Assembly: GCA_017456845.1 (NCBI GenBank)
Contig: JAFTIP010000017.1
Span: 1-43,768, forward strand
Source: Ruminococcus sp.
GTDB taxonomy: Bacteria; Bacillota; Clostridia; Oscillospirales; Acutalibacteraceae
Length of the DNA: 43,768 nt
Reading direction: 5' to 3'
Part shown: positions 1 to 8,128 of the stretch, piece by piece
Layout of the letters: the number at the start of each line of letters is the position of its first letter
How positions within the stretch are numbered: the stretch's first letter is position 1
Position numbers and translations under genes: made by a program
The notes under the pieces: model-generated
What the model saw: the letters and a program-made list of their open reading frames with translations, nothing else
What the model was told of the DNA's origin: nothing
The model's database searches: none

Positions 1-1298
1 ACAATCTTTATGGCATTGAGCAGGATTCAGACATACATACTCTCGCTCTCGCCAATATGATTATGAGAAAAGACGGCAAGTCTCATATTTTACATGGCGA
101 TTGCTTTGACAAAAACACAATTAAGAAATTTAAAAACCTAAAAGATACCGAAGGTAATGATATTGTTCTGAATAAGGGGTTGCTTAATCCCCCCTACTCT
201 CAAAAAGATCATGTGGAGTTGGATTTTTTGGAACAAGAATTAGAACTTATTACTCAAGGCGGAGAAGTCGCTGTTGTTTGTCCAATGAGTTGTGCAATTG
301 GAACAAAGTTCAAGGACGTTAGAGAAAGATTAATGCAAAAGCACACACTCAAAGCGGTGTTCTCAATGCCTGACGATATTTTTTACGGACAAGGTGCGGG
401 TACTTGTGTTTGTGTTATGGTGTGGGAAGCTAAAAAGAAGCACGACCCCAATATCTCAACGTTCTTTGGTTATTACAAGGAAGATGGGTTTGTAAAACGT
501 AAAAAGCTTGGACGAATTGATGCATACGAAAGATGGGAAAGCATAAAGGCTGAATGGTTAAGATTGTATCGTGAAAAAGAAGTGGTTGATGGATTGACCG
601 CTAAAGCTTGTGTCAACCACAAAAGCGAATGGCTCTGTGAAGCATATATGAAAACTGATTATTCCGTTTTATCAAAGCAAGATTTTCAACAATCAGTAAA
701 CGATTATTTATCATATTTGGTTAAGAATGAATATACGGATTTAAAGAAAAAATATGAAAGGAAATTTGACTCGGAGCGCTTGGATGTTGAAAATTGGAAA
801 GAATTCAAATTGAAAGATTTGTTTACGATTTGTGCTGGAAAGTACCATTATTCATATGAATATGATAGTGGTCTTACCCCGTATGTATCAGCGTCTAACA
901 CAAATAATGGAATAGCTCAAAAAATAAACTTAAAAAGTGATTTTAAGGGTAACAGCTTGGTAACAGGAAAAGTCGGTTGTACCGCTTTTTATCAACCATT
1001 TGATTTTTGTGCTACAAGCGACGTTAATGTTTTTACTCCTAAATTTGAATTGAATTACGCGATTGGTTTATTTATAATAACAGTAATTAACAGAGGTGAA
1101 AACTATAAATGGAATTATGGACGACAATGTCGTGTGGGAGATAGCAAGGAAATAGTAATAAAGTTGCCTATAAAAATGAATGATGATGGAACGCCATATA
1201 TTGATCGAAGATATCAGTATTCAAAAATAGGATATGTACCGAATTGGGAGTGGATGGAAAAATATATTAAATCATTACCATATAGCGATAGAATTTAA
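1..1298 (+). CDS. N6-adenine DNA methyltransferase with fused S-like target recognition domain, 5' partial
   Basis: The reading frame is open from the first complete codon (base 3), so the gene begins outside the window; 431 residues are visible. The start reads GIEQDSDIHTLALANM, the usual lead-in of HsdM-type enzymes. It is followed by the catalytic NPPY motif (NPPYSQK) and a conserved stretch (GGEVAVVCPMS). This is a class I SAM-dependent fold that methylates adenine. From about base 784 the protein changes to a type I S-subunit-like domain (WKEFKLKDLF, then the closing IKSLPYSDRI), which recognises the DNA target. M and S functions are therefore in one chain, as in BcgI-like or type IIG-like systems. 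Any nuclease domain would lie upstream and cannot be seen. The gene ends at a terminator, so it is a separate unit from the polysaccharide cluster. Confidence 0.85.
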   Translation, partial: NLYGIEQDSDIHTLALANMIMRKDGKSHILHGDCFDKNTIKKFKNLKDTEGNDIVLNKGLLNPPYSQKDHVELDFLEQELELITQGGEVAVVCPMSCAIGTKFKDVRERLMQKHTLKAVFSMPDDIFYGQGAGTCVCVMVWEAKKKHDPNISTFFGYYKEDGFVKRKKLGRIDAYERWESIKAEWLRLYREKEVVDGLTAKACVNHKSEWLCEAYMKTDYSVLSKQDFQQSVNDYLSYLVKNEYTDLKKKYERKFDSERLDVENWKEFKLKDLFTICAGKYHYSYEYDSGLTPYVSASNTNNGIAQKINLKSDFKGNSLVTGKVGCTAFYQPFDFCATSDVNVFTPKFELNYAIGLFIITVINRGENYKWNYGRQCRVGDSKEIVIKLPIKMNDDGTPYIDRRYQYSKIGYVPNWEWMEKYIKSLPYSDRI

Positions 1299-1304
1299 TG
1301 ATAA

Positions 1305-1337
1305 AGCGAGGTGAAATTCACCTCGCTGTTGCTTTTT
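1305..1337 (+). terminator. Rho-independent terminator after the methyltransferase
   Basis: Perfect 11-base inverted repeat (AGCGAGGTGAA at 1305-1315, TTCACCTCGCT at 1317-1327) starting a few bases after the stop codon, followed by a T-rich tract (1328-1337). It separates the restriction-modification gene from the cluster downstream. Confidence 0.8.
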
Positions 1338-1556
1338 ATCAATACAATGAAAACTTTTTTAACACTAATGTGGCGTGGCAACTTGCAAAAGCATCGGGGT
1401 TGCGTGAATTTAAGGCTATAAGCTTTATAATAGTGCATTCACGTGTTCTTCTAACACTTTCTTTTGGGCGGCACTTTTGCTTACTTGCGTATTTGTTAGA
1501 AGACAATATTATATGTAAAATTTACAATTATTTTCTGTATATATCGCCCTGATTTG
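1338..1556. other. Gene-free stretch with two inverted repeats
   Basis: No convincing coding sequence lies between the methyltransferase terminator and the cluster promoter. Two inverted repeats are visible. CGTGAAT (1403-1409) pairs with ATTCACG (1437-1443). TCTTCTAACA (1447-1456) pairs with TGTTAGAAGA (1494-1503) across 37 bases. They could be folded RNA, protein sites, or the remains of a small mobile element. Nothing here identifies which. Confidence 0.5.
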
Positions 1557-1585
1557 TTGACATATATATAGGTTTATAGTAAAAT
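1557..1585 (+). promoter_or_regulatory. Sigma-A type promoter of the polysaccharide cluster
   Basis: TTGACA (1557-1562), a 17-base spacer and TAAAAT (1580-1585). Transcription would start near 1592 and leave about 73 untranslated bases before the first glycosyltransferase. This is the only strong promoter seen ahead of the run of plus-strand genes reaching 18912. A much weaker candidate (TGTCAG-N16-TACTAT, 12926-12953) precedes the gene at 12966. Confidence 0.7.
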
Positions 1586-1665
1586 ATATAAGAATAATTG
1601 GGTTTCATTATGGGCGATTATATACACTTTGAATTGTTTTTTGTTTTACGTGAGGGTAGTGTTTT

Positions 1666-2787
1666 ATGATTAAAATTTTGTTTTTTATCCATGATTTAGG
1701 TCAAGGCGGAGCAGAGAAGGTTTTGGTTAATCTGGTTAATAATATGGATAGCAAAAAATTTGATATTTCAGTAATGTCTATTTTTGGCGGTGGTGTTAAT
1801 GAGCAATTCTTAAAGCCCCATATTAAATACAGTTCGGTGTTCAAAAAGGCTTTCCCAGCTAACAGTAAGATCATGAAATTGTTTACACCTAAGTTTTTAC
1901 ATAAATTTTGTATCAAAGAGCACTATGATATCGAAGTCTCTTATCTTGAAGGCCCCTCTGCAAGAATTATAAGCGGTTGCCCTAATAAAGATACCAAGTT
2001 GGTTTCGTGGATACATGTGGAGCAGCATTCTATGAAAGTCTTATCATCGGCATTCAAAAATGAAAAAGAGGCTATCAATTGCTACAATAAATTTGATAGA
2101 ACAGTGTGTGTGTCTGAATTTGTTAAAAACGATTTTAGCACAATTCTTAATTTTAAGAAGCCGATTGGTGTTTTGTATAACACGGTAGAATCAGATTTCA
2201 TCAGAAAAAGTGCCGAAGATGCCGACATTAGTTTTGTGGATGATGATAGACTTAGGTTAATCGCCGTTGGTACTCTTAAACAGTCGAAAGGATACGTCAG
2301 ACTTCTGAATGTGCTCAAAAAGCTTAATGACGAAAACTATCCCGTGCATTTATATATTCTGGGTATCGGACCTATGCAGGAAGAGATTGAGGCAAATATT
2401 CAAAAAGACAATATGAATAAGTATGTAACGTTATTAGGCTACGATACGAACCCTTATAAGTATGTGGCGAAAAGCGATTTGTTTGTTTGCGCTTCTTTTG
2501 CAGAAGGTTTTTCAACGGCAGCTACGGAGGCTCTTATTTTAGGGACTCCTGTAGTTACAGTTGAAGTTTCAGGTATGAAGGAAATGCTCGGTGAAAATGG
2601 TGAGTATGGAATTGTAACAGAAAATGATGAAAATGCCCTTTACGAAGGCATAAAGAAAATTATTACCACCCCGGGAATGCTTGAAGATTACGCTGAGCGT
2701 GCATGGAAAAGGGGTAAGTGTTTCAGTACCGAGAACACAACAAAAGCGGTAGAAAAGGTATTGTCAGAAATTTTAAAACAGGAGTGA
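1666..2787 (+). CDS. Glycosyltransferase family 4 (GT-B fold)
   Basis: A 373-residue retaining glycosyltransferase of the GT4 type. It would transfer a sugar from a nucleotide donor to a growing lipid-linked saccharide on the inner face of the membrane. The N-terminal acceptor half begins with the typical glycine-rich loop (HDLGQGGAEKVLVNLV). The C-terminal donor half has LIAVGTLKQSKGYVRLL and the nucleotide-sugar binding region with its two glutamates (ASFAEGFSTAATEALILG). There is no signal peptide or membrane segment, so it is a peripheral cytosolic enzyme. It is the first gene after the cluster promoter and ends five bases before the next start. The sugar and linkage cannot be read from sequence. 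Confidence 0.88.
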   Translation: MIKILFFIHDLGQGGAEKVLVNLVNNMDSKKFDISVMSIFGGGVNEQFLKPHIKYSSVFKKAFPANSKIMKLFTPKFLHKFCIKEHYDIEVSYLEGPSARIISGCPNKDTKLVSWIHVEQHSMKVLSSAFKNEKEAINCYNKFDRTVCVSEFVKNDFSTILNFKKPIGVLYNTVESDFIRKSAEDADISFVDDDRLRLIAVGTLKQSKGYVRLLNVLKKLNDENYPVHLYILGIGPMQEEIEANIQKDNMNKYVTLLGYDTNPYKYVAKSDLFVCASFAEGFSTAATEALILGTPVVTVEVSGMKEMLGENGEYGIVTENDENALYEGIKKIITTPGMLEDYAERAWKRGKCFSTENTTKAVEKVLSEILKQE

Positions 2788-2792
2788 CATAT

Positions 2793-3884
2793 ATGACAGT
2801 TTTACAGGTTTGTGCTTTTGCAGCACCTTCTTCAGGGAATTTTGTATGTGTATTATTGAGGTTAGAAGAAAAATTACGTAAAAAGGGAATAGACACTATA
2901 TATGCATTTCCTTTAAGAGCTAAAGATAAAGACTGGTGTATAGAAATGCAAAAACGTACGAAGGTATATTTTTTACCTGAAGCTCATGCCAGAATTAAGA
3001 TTCAAACATATAGTATGTTTAAAAAAATATACAAAGAGAATGAGATTGATGTGGTTCATTCGCATTTTGAACTTTATGATATGCCTGCTACCATTACGGC
3101 TCCGAAGAATGTTAAAGTTTTTTGGCATTTGCATGATGCCATAGGTGAACTATATAAAAAAGCTACTCGTCCACATAAGATATTGACAAGGTTACATTAT
3201 AATGCATTTTGGAAAAGAGCAGAAATGTTATCTGTTTCTGAAAAGCATGCGGACTTTGCTACCAGCTTAGGCTTTCCAAAGAAAAATATAACTTACTTTC
3301 CTAACGGAATAGATACTTCTAGAATCGATATAAGTCCTGTTGACAATAGAAATGAGTTAAGGCAGTTTTTGATGTTCGGTTGGGAAGTGCATAGAAAAGG
3401 TGTAGATTTAATTGTAGAAGCTGCAAAAAATATTAAGGAGCCGCTTAGTGTTACACTAATAGGACAAGAGGCTTGCCAAAAATATTTGACCGAAGTGTCA
3501 GCACCTGAATCAATAGTTTTTTCAGAGCCGGTAAAGGATATAAATGAACTTTACAGAACAAGTTATGTTTTTTTGCATATTAGCAGAGCAGAGGGACTTT
3601 CTTATGCGTTGCTTGAGGCGATTTATGCGGGTTTACCTGTGGTGTGTAGCGATATTCCGGAGAATTTAGTTGCGAAAGAGTTTAAAAATATTTTTTGGGT
3701 AAAAACAGGCGATGTTACGGCTTTACAAAACATATTGAAGGAATTGATATCAAATCCAATAGAAATTAAGGATAGCGATATTGATTATAATCGAAATATT
3801 ATTGACTGTAAATATTCTATGGATACTTGGGTATCTAAAATGGTTACCTGTTATTTCCCCGATGTGTTTCCTAAAATGTTATAA
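2793..3884 (+). CDS. Glycosyltransferase family 4 (GT-B fold)
   Basis: A 363-residue GT4-like enzyme. I place the start at the ATG at 2793 because AGGAG (2780-2784) sits eight bases upstream; an in-frame start at 2718 would lie well inside the preceding gene. The N-terminal half has a Rossmann-like beginning (VLQVCAFAAPSSGNF) and the acceptor-site segment DVVHSHFELYDMPA. The C-terminal half has the donor-site run FLHISRAEGLSYALLEAIYA, with the EGxxxxxLEA pattern of the family, then GLPVVCSDIPE. The gene continues the operon with a five-base gap. Donor and acceptor are unknown. Confidence 0.85.
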   Translation: MTVLQVCAFAAPSSGNFVCVLLRLEEKLRKKGIDTIYAFPLRAKDKDWCIEMQKRTKVYFLPEAHARIKIQTYSMFKKIYKENEIDVVHSHFELYDMPATITAPKNVKVFWHLHDAIGELYKKATRPHKILTRLHYNAFWKRAEMLSVSEKHADFATSLGFPKKNITYFPNGIDTSRIDISPVDNRNELRQFLMFGWEVHRKGVDLIVEAAKNIKEPLSVTLIGQEACQKYLTEVSAPESIVFSEPVKDINELYRTSYVFLHISRAEGLSYALLEAIYAGLPVVCSDIPENLVAKEFKNIFWVKTGDVTALQNILKELISNPIEIKDSDIDYNRNIIDCKYSMDTWVSKMVTCYFPDVFPKML

Positions 3885-3924
3885 TAAATAGTTTTTATAT
3901 AAAGAGTAAGTGACTGAGGATTAT

Positions 3925-5151
3925 ATGAGAATATTAGTTGTTAATGGTGATTGCATTCAAACAAATTCATCTGCAAATTTATGTCATATTGCATACATAA
4001 ACGGATTAGTGGCTTCAGGACACGATGTGACTTTGCTAAGTGCTGATAGTAGAGATTATGTCCTCGATAAGTCTATTGTTATACCAGAATGTGTAAAGCA
4101 ACACACATATTACGGTGTAACTCTTTATGAAAAATTGGCGTTAAACAAGAAAAAGAACCAGCAGGTTTCAGGCGGTAATTCCTTCATAAAAACGCAAAAT
4201 AACAGCAAACTGTCTTTTAAGCAAAAACTTAACATGAAAATTAAAGAGATGATTGTTGGTTTATACGGAATTCATGGTATATATTCCAAATTTGTGAAGG
4301 CAGCTCAAAAGTTTCGTTCAAATGAGTCTTTTGATTATGTTATTTCTCTTTCAACACCGGTAACGAGCCATTTATTAGCTCATAATTTATTGAAAGCAAA
4401 ACATGTAAAAGCGAAGCATTGGATACAGATTTGGGAAGATCCTTGGTATAGTGATGCGTATGGTATCAATGATAAGCACAAGGTTTACAGAGAAGAAAAA
4501 AGACTGTTGTCATTTGCTGAGAAAGTGTGCTATGTTAGCCCATTAACTTTGGAAAAGCAAAAAAAGCTCTTCCCTGACTCTGCAAAAAAAATGTATTGGC
4601 AGCCGCTACCATATTATTATAAAGCTGAGGCAGAAGAGCAACCGAGTTTTGCTTTTAATCAGTATGGATATTTTGGAGATTATGTTCCTGCCTCCCGAAA
4701 TTTAGAGCCTTTTTATAAAGCGGCGGTAAATTGTGGAATTAGTGTTAATATTTGCGGCAGTCCAAGTGACCTTTTCGAGTCTACAGACAAAATTAATATT
4801 TACCCCAGATTAACTCTTGATAAGCTTAGACCCATTGAAAACAATACTAATGTTCTTATTTTTCTTTGCAATAAACAAGGTGGTCAAATCCCCGGTAAAA
4901 TATATCAGTACTCGGTAACTAATAAAACAGTTTTGTTTATTTTAGACGGTACGGAAGAAGAAAAAGAAGTACTTGTAAATTATTTTAAAAAATTTAACAG
5001 GTATGTTTTTTGTGAGAACACGGTTGAAGATATTACCAGAGCAATAAAAGCTATAGAAAGCGACAATATAGGTGAAGTTAATAATGAGCCTGTTGATGCT
5101 TTTAATCCAAAAGAAACAGTAAGTAAGATACTTGCCGGAAAGAGTGGATGA
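3925..5151 (+). CDS. Glycosyltransferase, GT4-like
   Basis: A 408-residue GT-B fold protein. The N terminus (MRILVVNGDCIQTNSSANLC) resembles WbuB-like and GT4 enzymes that bind the acceptor through a first Rossmann domain; IQIWEDPWYSD falls in the inter-domain region. The donor-site signature is weaker than in the two genes upstream: the usual EGF-x-L-x-E motif is replaced by GGQIPGKIYQYSVTNKTVL, a pattern seen in more distant members of the fold. The start at 3925 is preferred over an in-frame GTG at 3910 because GAGGA lies just before it and the protein then begins at the first beta strand. The 3' end overlaps the next gene by four bases. Confidence 0.75.
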   Translation: MRILVVNGDCIQTNSSANLCHIAYINGLVASGHDVTLLSADSRDYVLDKSIVIPECVKQHTYYGVTLYEKLALNKKKNQQVSGGNSFIKTQNNSKLSFKQKLNMKIKEMIVGLYGIHGIYSKFVKAAQKFRSNESFDYVISLSTPVTSHLLAHNLLKAKHVKAKHWIQIWEDPWYSDAYGINDKHKVYREEKRLLSFAEKVCYVSPLTLEKQKKLFPDSAKKMYWQPLPYYYKAEAEEQPSFAFNQYGYFGDYVPASRNLEPFYKAAVNCGISVNICGSPSDLFESTDKINIYPRLTLDKLRPIENNTNVLIFLCNKQGGQIPGKIYQYSVTNKTVLFILDGTEEEKEVLVNYFKKFNRYVFCENTVEDITRAIKAIESDNIGEVNNEPVDAFNPKETVSKILAGKSG

Positions 5152-6134
5152 TTATGACTGAAAGCGGTTTAATAAGTGTTATTGTCCCTGTTTATAAAGT
5201 TGAGGCGTATTTGGATGAATGCATAGAAAGCATTATTAATCAAACGTATTCTAATTTGGAGATTATTCTTGTTGACGATGGTTCACCGGATAATTGCCCT
5301 GAAATGTGCGATGAGTGGTCAAAAAAGGATAACCGTATTAAGGTTATACATAAGGCAAACGGCGGACTTTCAGATGCAAGAAATGCGGGTATGCGGATTG
5401 CCACTGGAGAATTCTTGACTTTTTTAGATAGCGATGATTGGATAGATGAGCAGTATTATGAGGTGCTCATTGATGAAATGGTTAAGAATGACTGTGATAT
5501 TGTTTCTGGTGGTTTTACAATGGTTTTTTCAAGAGACTCCCAAAAACAGATTACAAAGGATAAAAATACTGTTGTATTAAATACAACCGAAGCCATGGTA
5601 AGCCTTATAGATGAAACTATCATTAAACAAGTGGTGTGGAATAAAATTTATAAACACTCACTTGTAGGCGACATTTTGTTTGAAGTCGGCAAATGCCATG
5701 AGGATGTTTTTTGGAGCTATCAGGCTATAGGAAAAGCACAGAAAATTGCTGTTGTTGATTATGACGGGCTTTATTATTACCAAAGACCGGACAGTATTAT
5801 GGGAACTGATTTTTCTATTAAGCGTTTGGATGCGGTAGAAGCCAGAGCTAACAGGCAGAGTTATTTGGAAGAATATTTTCCCGACCTTGCGGATAAAGGC
5901 AGGGTGAATTTGAACTTTTCTTGCATGTATTTTGCTCAGCAAGCTTTAAAAAGTATGAATCGAACAGAGTCAAAAGAGATTATCAATATATTAAACAAGT
6001 ATATTTCAAAACATGTTGTTTCGTTTAAGTTAGCAAAAGCTCAAGGAATAGTACAAATGATATGGCTGTTGTCAGCTAAGTGTTCGTTGAACATAACGTG
6101 TAGAATTAGGAATTTATTTAGAATAGGATTGTGA
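5148..6134 (+). CDS. Glycosyltransferase family 2 (GT-A fold)
   Basis: A 328-residue inverting GT2 enzyme. The N-terminal 110 residues are textbook: VIVPVYKVEAYLDECIESI, then the nucleotide-binding LVDDGSPDNCP, NGGLSDARNAG, and the metal-binding acidic motif FLDSDDW. The C-terminal third is family-variable and has no clear membrane span, so the enzyme is cytosolic. The ATG at 5148 overlaps the preceding stop (ATGA), suggesting coupled translation; an ATG six bases further in is equally possible. It belongs to the LgtA/CpsI-like group common in capsule clusters. Donor sugar unknown. Confidence 0.88.
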   Translation: MIMTESGLISVIVPVYKVEAYLDECIESIINQTYSNLEIILVDDGSPDNCPEMCDEWSKKDNRIKVIHKANGGLSDARNAGMRIATGEFLTFLDSDDWIDEQYYEVLIDEMVKNDCDIVSGGFTMVFSRDSQKQITKDKNTVVLNTTEAMVSLIDETIIKQVVWNKIYKHSLVGDILFEVGKCHEDVFWSYQAIGKAQKIAVVDYDGLYYYQRPDSIMGTDFSIKRLDAVEARANRQSYLEEYFPDLADKGRVNLNFSCMYFAQQALKSMNRTESKEIINILNKYISKHVVSFKLAKAQGIVQMIWLLSAKCSLNITCRIRNLFRIGL

Positions 6135-6139
6135 GTAAT

Positions 6140-7231
6140 ATGAAAAAGGTAATGTTAGTTTTTGGTACTCGCCCCGAAGCTATTAAGATGTGTCCTTTGG
6201 TAAATGAGCTTAAGTCTCGAGATAATATAGAGACTATAGTTTGCGTAACAGGGCAACACAGGCAGATGCTTGACCAAGTGCTTGAGGTTTTTGGTGTTGT
6301 GCCTGATTATGATTTGTCTATAATGAAGGACAAGCAGACCTTATTTGACATAACTACAAATATCTTAAATAAGATTAAAGTGGTTTTAGAAGAAGTTAAG
6401 CCTGATGTTGTGCTTGTACATGGCGATACATCGACCACCTTTGTAACAGCGTTGGCTTGCTTTTATTTGCAGATACCTGTGGGCCATGTCGAGGCAGGCT
6501 TGCGTACATACAACGTGTATTCCCCTTATCCCGAGGAGTTTAACCGCCAGGCAGTAAGCATAATAAGCAAGTTTAACTTTGCTCCCACAGAGCTTTCGAA
6601 AGAAAACCTTCTTAAAGAAGGAAAAAGTTCTGAAAGCATTTATGTAACTGGTAATACTGCCATTGATGCCTTAAAGACAACTGTTCGTGAGGATTATGAC
6701 CATAGCGAGCTTAAGTGGGCAAAGGATAGCCGCCTTATTATGATTACTGCTCACCGCAGAGAAAATTTAGGCGAGCCTATGAAAAATATGTTCAGGGCTA
6801 TTAAGAGGGTAATGAACGAGCACCCCGATGTTAAGGCAATTTATCCTATTCATATGAATCCTGTGGTTAGAGAGACTGCAGACGAAATCCTTGGAGGAGA
6901 CGAAAGAATTCATATTATAGAGCCTTTAGAGGTTGTAGATTTTCATAATTTCCTCAGCCGAAGTTTTCTTATTTTAACTGATTCTGGTGGAATTCAGGAG
7001 GAGGCTCCCTCTTTGGGTAAGCCTGTTCTTGTTATGCGTGATACTACCGAGCGTCCCGAGGGTATAGCTGCAGGTACACTTAAGTTAGTAGGCACAGATG
7101 AGGAAACCATATATCAGAATTTTAAGTTGCTTTTAGAAGATGAAAATGCTTATGCACAAATGAGTAACGCCAGCAATCCCTATGGAGATGGGTTTGCCTG
7201 TAAGCGTATTGCAGACGTAATTTGTAAATAA
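6140..7231 (+). CDS. wecB: UDP-N-acetylglucosamine 2-epimerase, non-hydrolysing
   Basis: A 363-residue enzyme that interconverts UDP-GlcNAc and UDP-ManNAc in the cytosol, supplying UDP-ManNAc for the surface polymer. Family motifs are intact: LVFGTRPEAIKMCPLV at the N terminus, the active-site stretch GHVEAGLRTYN, EEFNRQAV, TAHRRENLG, and LTDSGGIQEEAPSLGKPVLV with the conserved Glu that contacts UDP. I prefer the ATG at 6140 over the GTG at 6131 because it matches the usual N terminus of the family (MKK-VFGTRPEA). No UDP-ManNAc dehydrogenase (WecC) follows, so ManNAc itself, not ManNAcA, is the likely product used. The last bases recur in a broken gene at 8074-8091. Confidence 0.93.
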   Translation: MKKVMLVFGTRPEAIKMCPLVNELKSRDNIETIVCVTGQHRQMLDQVLEVFGVVPDYDLSIMKDKQTLFDITTNILNKIKVVLEEVKPDVVLVHGDTSTTFVTALACFYLQIPVGHVEAGLRTYNVYSPYPEEFNRQAVSIISKFNFAPTELSKENLLKEGKSSESIYVTGNTAIDALKTTVREDYDHSELKWAKDSRLIMITAHRRENLGEPMKNMFRAIKRVMNEHPDVKAIYPIHMNPVVRETADEILGGDERIHIIEPLEVVDFHNFLSRSFLILTDSGGIQEEAPSLGKPVLVMRDTTERPEGIAAGTLKLVGTDEETIYQNFKLLLEDENAYAQMSNASNPYGDGFACKRIADVICK

Positions 7232-7245
7232 TTCAGAGGTGTTTT

Positions 7246-7794
7246 ATGAAAATTATCAGTAAAATTAAAAAGCTTTTCAGCAACAAAAATGCACAGCAGG
7301 CAGAAATGGAATACTTGTTGAAAAACGGCTTGCATATAGGAAAAAATGTTCAGATATTTTCTGATTATGCCTTGGATTCTGAGTGGCCTTGGCTGATTAG
7401 CATAGGAGACAATACCCTTATTTCGACAAATGTTAAGATTTTGGCTCATGATGCCAGCACCTCAAAATTAGGAATCGGAACAAAAGTAGGCAGAGTAGAT
7501 ATAGGAAAAAACTGCTTTATCGGTAGCGGTTCTATCGTTTTATGCGGAGTAACTATAGGAGATAATTCAATTATTGGTGCCGGCAGCGTTGTTTCTAAAG
7601 ATGTAAAAGCTAATTCTGTTTATGCAGGTTGTCCCGCTAAGTATATCTGCTCCGTAGAAGAGCTTAAGAACAAGCACGAAAATGGTGTGCAGTGTGATGA
7701 ATATGTCTGGAATCAGTGGATTAACGCTCCTATTGAAGATAAAGAAAAAATGCGTGAAAAGCTTAAAGATTGCAGAATAGGATACGTAAAATAA
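7246..7794 (+). CDS. Acetyltransferase with left-handed beta-helix (hexapeptide repeats)
   Basis: A 182-residue protein with hexapeptide repeats typical of LbetaH acyltransferases: IGDNTLISTNVKIL, IGKNCFIGSGSIVL, IGDNSIIGAGSVVSKDV, then SVYAGCPAKYI, the characteristic cap ahead of the C-terminal tail. The His in LAHDAS is in the position of the catalytic base of the maltose/chloramphenicol acetyltransferase group. It probably O-acetylates a sugar of the repeating unit using acetyl-CoA, in the cytosol. It follows wecB by 14 bases with an AGAGG ribosome binding site and precedes a broken glycosyltransferase. The acetylated sugar is not known. Confidence 0.85.
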   Translation: MKIISKIKKLFSNKNAQQAEMEYLLKNGLHIGKNVQIFSDYALDSEWPWLISIGDNTLISTNVKILAHDASTSKLGIGTKVGRVDIGKNCFIGSGSIVLCGVTIGDNSIIGAGSVVSKDVKANSVYAGCPAKYICSVEELKNKHENGVQCDEYVWNQWINAPIEDKEKMREKLKDCRIGYVK

Positions 7795-7823
7795 TTTCTT
7801 TAGTATAGCGAGGAAAGTTTAAG

Positions 7824-8110
7824 ATGTATAAACGCAGAATTACTGTTTTTACACCTACATATAACAGAGCGTATATTATTTCGAATTTATATAATTCTAT
7901 AAAGAAACAGACGTTTAAGAATTTCGAGTGGCTTGTTGTTGATGACGGCTCTACAGATAACACCGAGGATTTGTTTAAAAAATGGCAACATGAAGATAAT
8001 GATTTTGTAATTCGTTATTATAAGACTGTAAACGGCGGCAAGCATCGGGCAATAAACCGAGCTTTGAATTTGGCTGTAAGCGTATTGCAGATGTTTTAGT
8101 CGAAAGTTGA
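7824..8110 (+). pseudogene. Truncated GT2 glycosyltransferase joined to the 3' end of a wecB-like gene
   Basis: The open frame (7824-8099, 91 residues) is a perfect GT2 beginning: FTPTYNRAYIISNLYNSI, WLVVDDGSTDNTED, NGGKHRAINRALNLA. It stops exactly where the acidic DSDD motif should appear, so the catalytic metal site is missing and the protein is about one third of family length. The last 18 shared bases (8074-8091) are identical to 7198-7215 in wecB. In the frame shifted by one, they encode CKRIADVLVES ending at 8110, matching the WecB C terminus (CKRIADVICK). A deletion or recombination fused the two genes out of frame. A start codon and a plausible ribosome binding site remain, so a short peptide could still be made, but it cannot be an active transferase. 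Confidence 0.85.
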
Positions 8111-8128
8111 TTTTCAAGGGGAATATTT

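Noticed and set aside
1298..1552. An 84-codon plus-strand frame after the methyltransferase
   Set aside because: It overlaps a clear terminator hairpin, has no ribosome binding site and no recognisable protein pattern.
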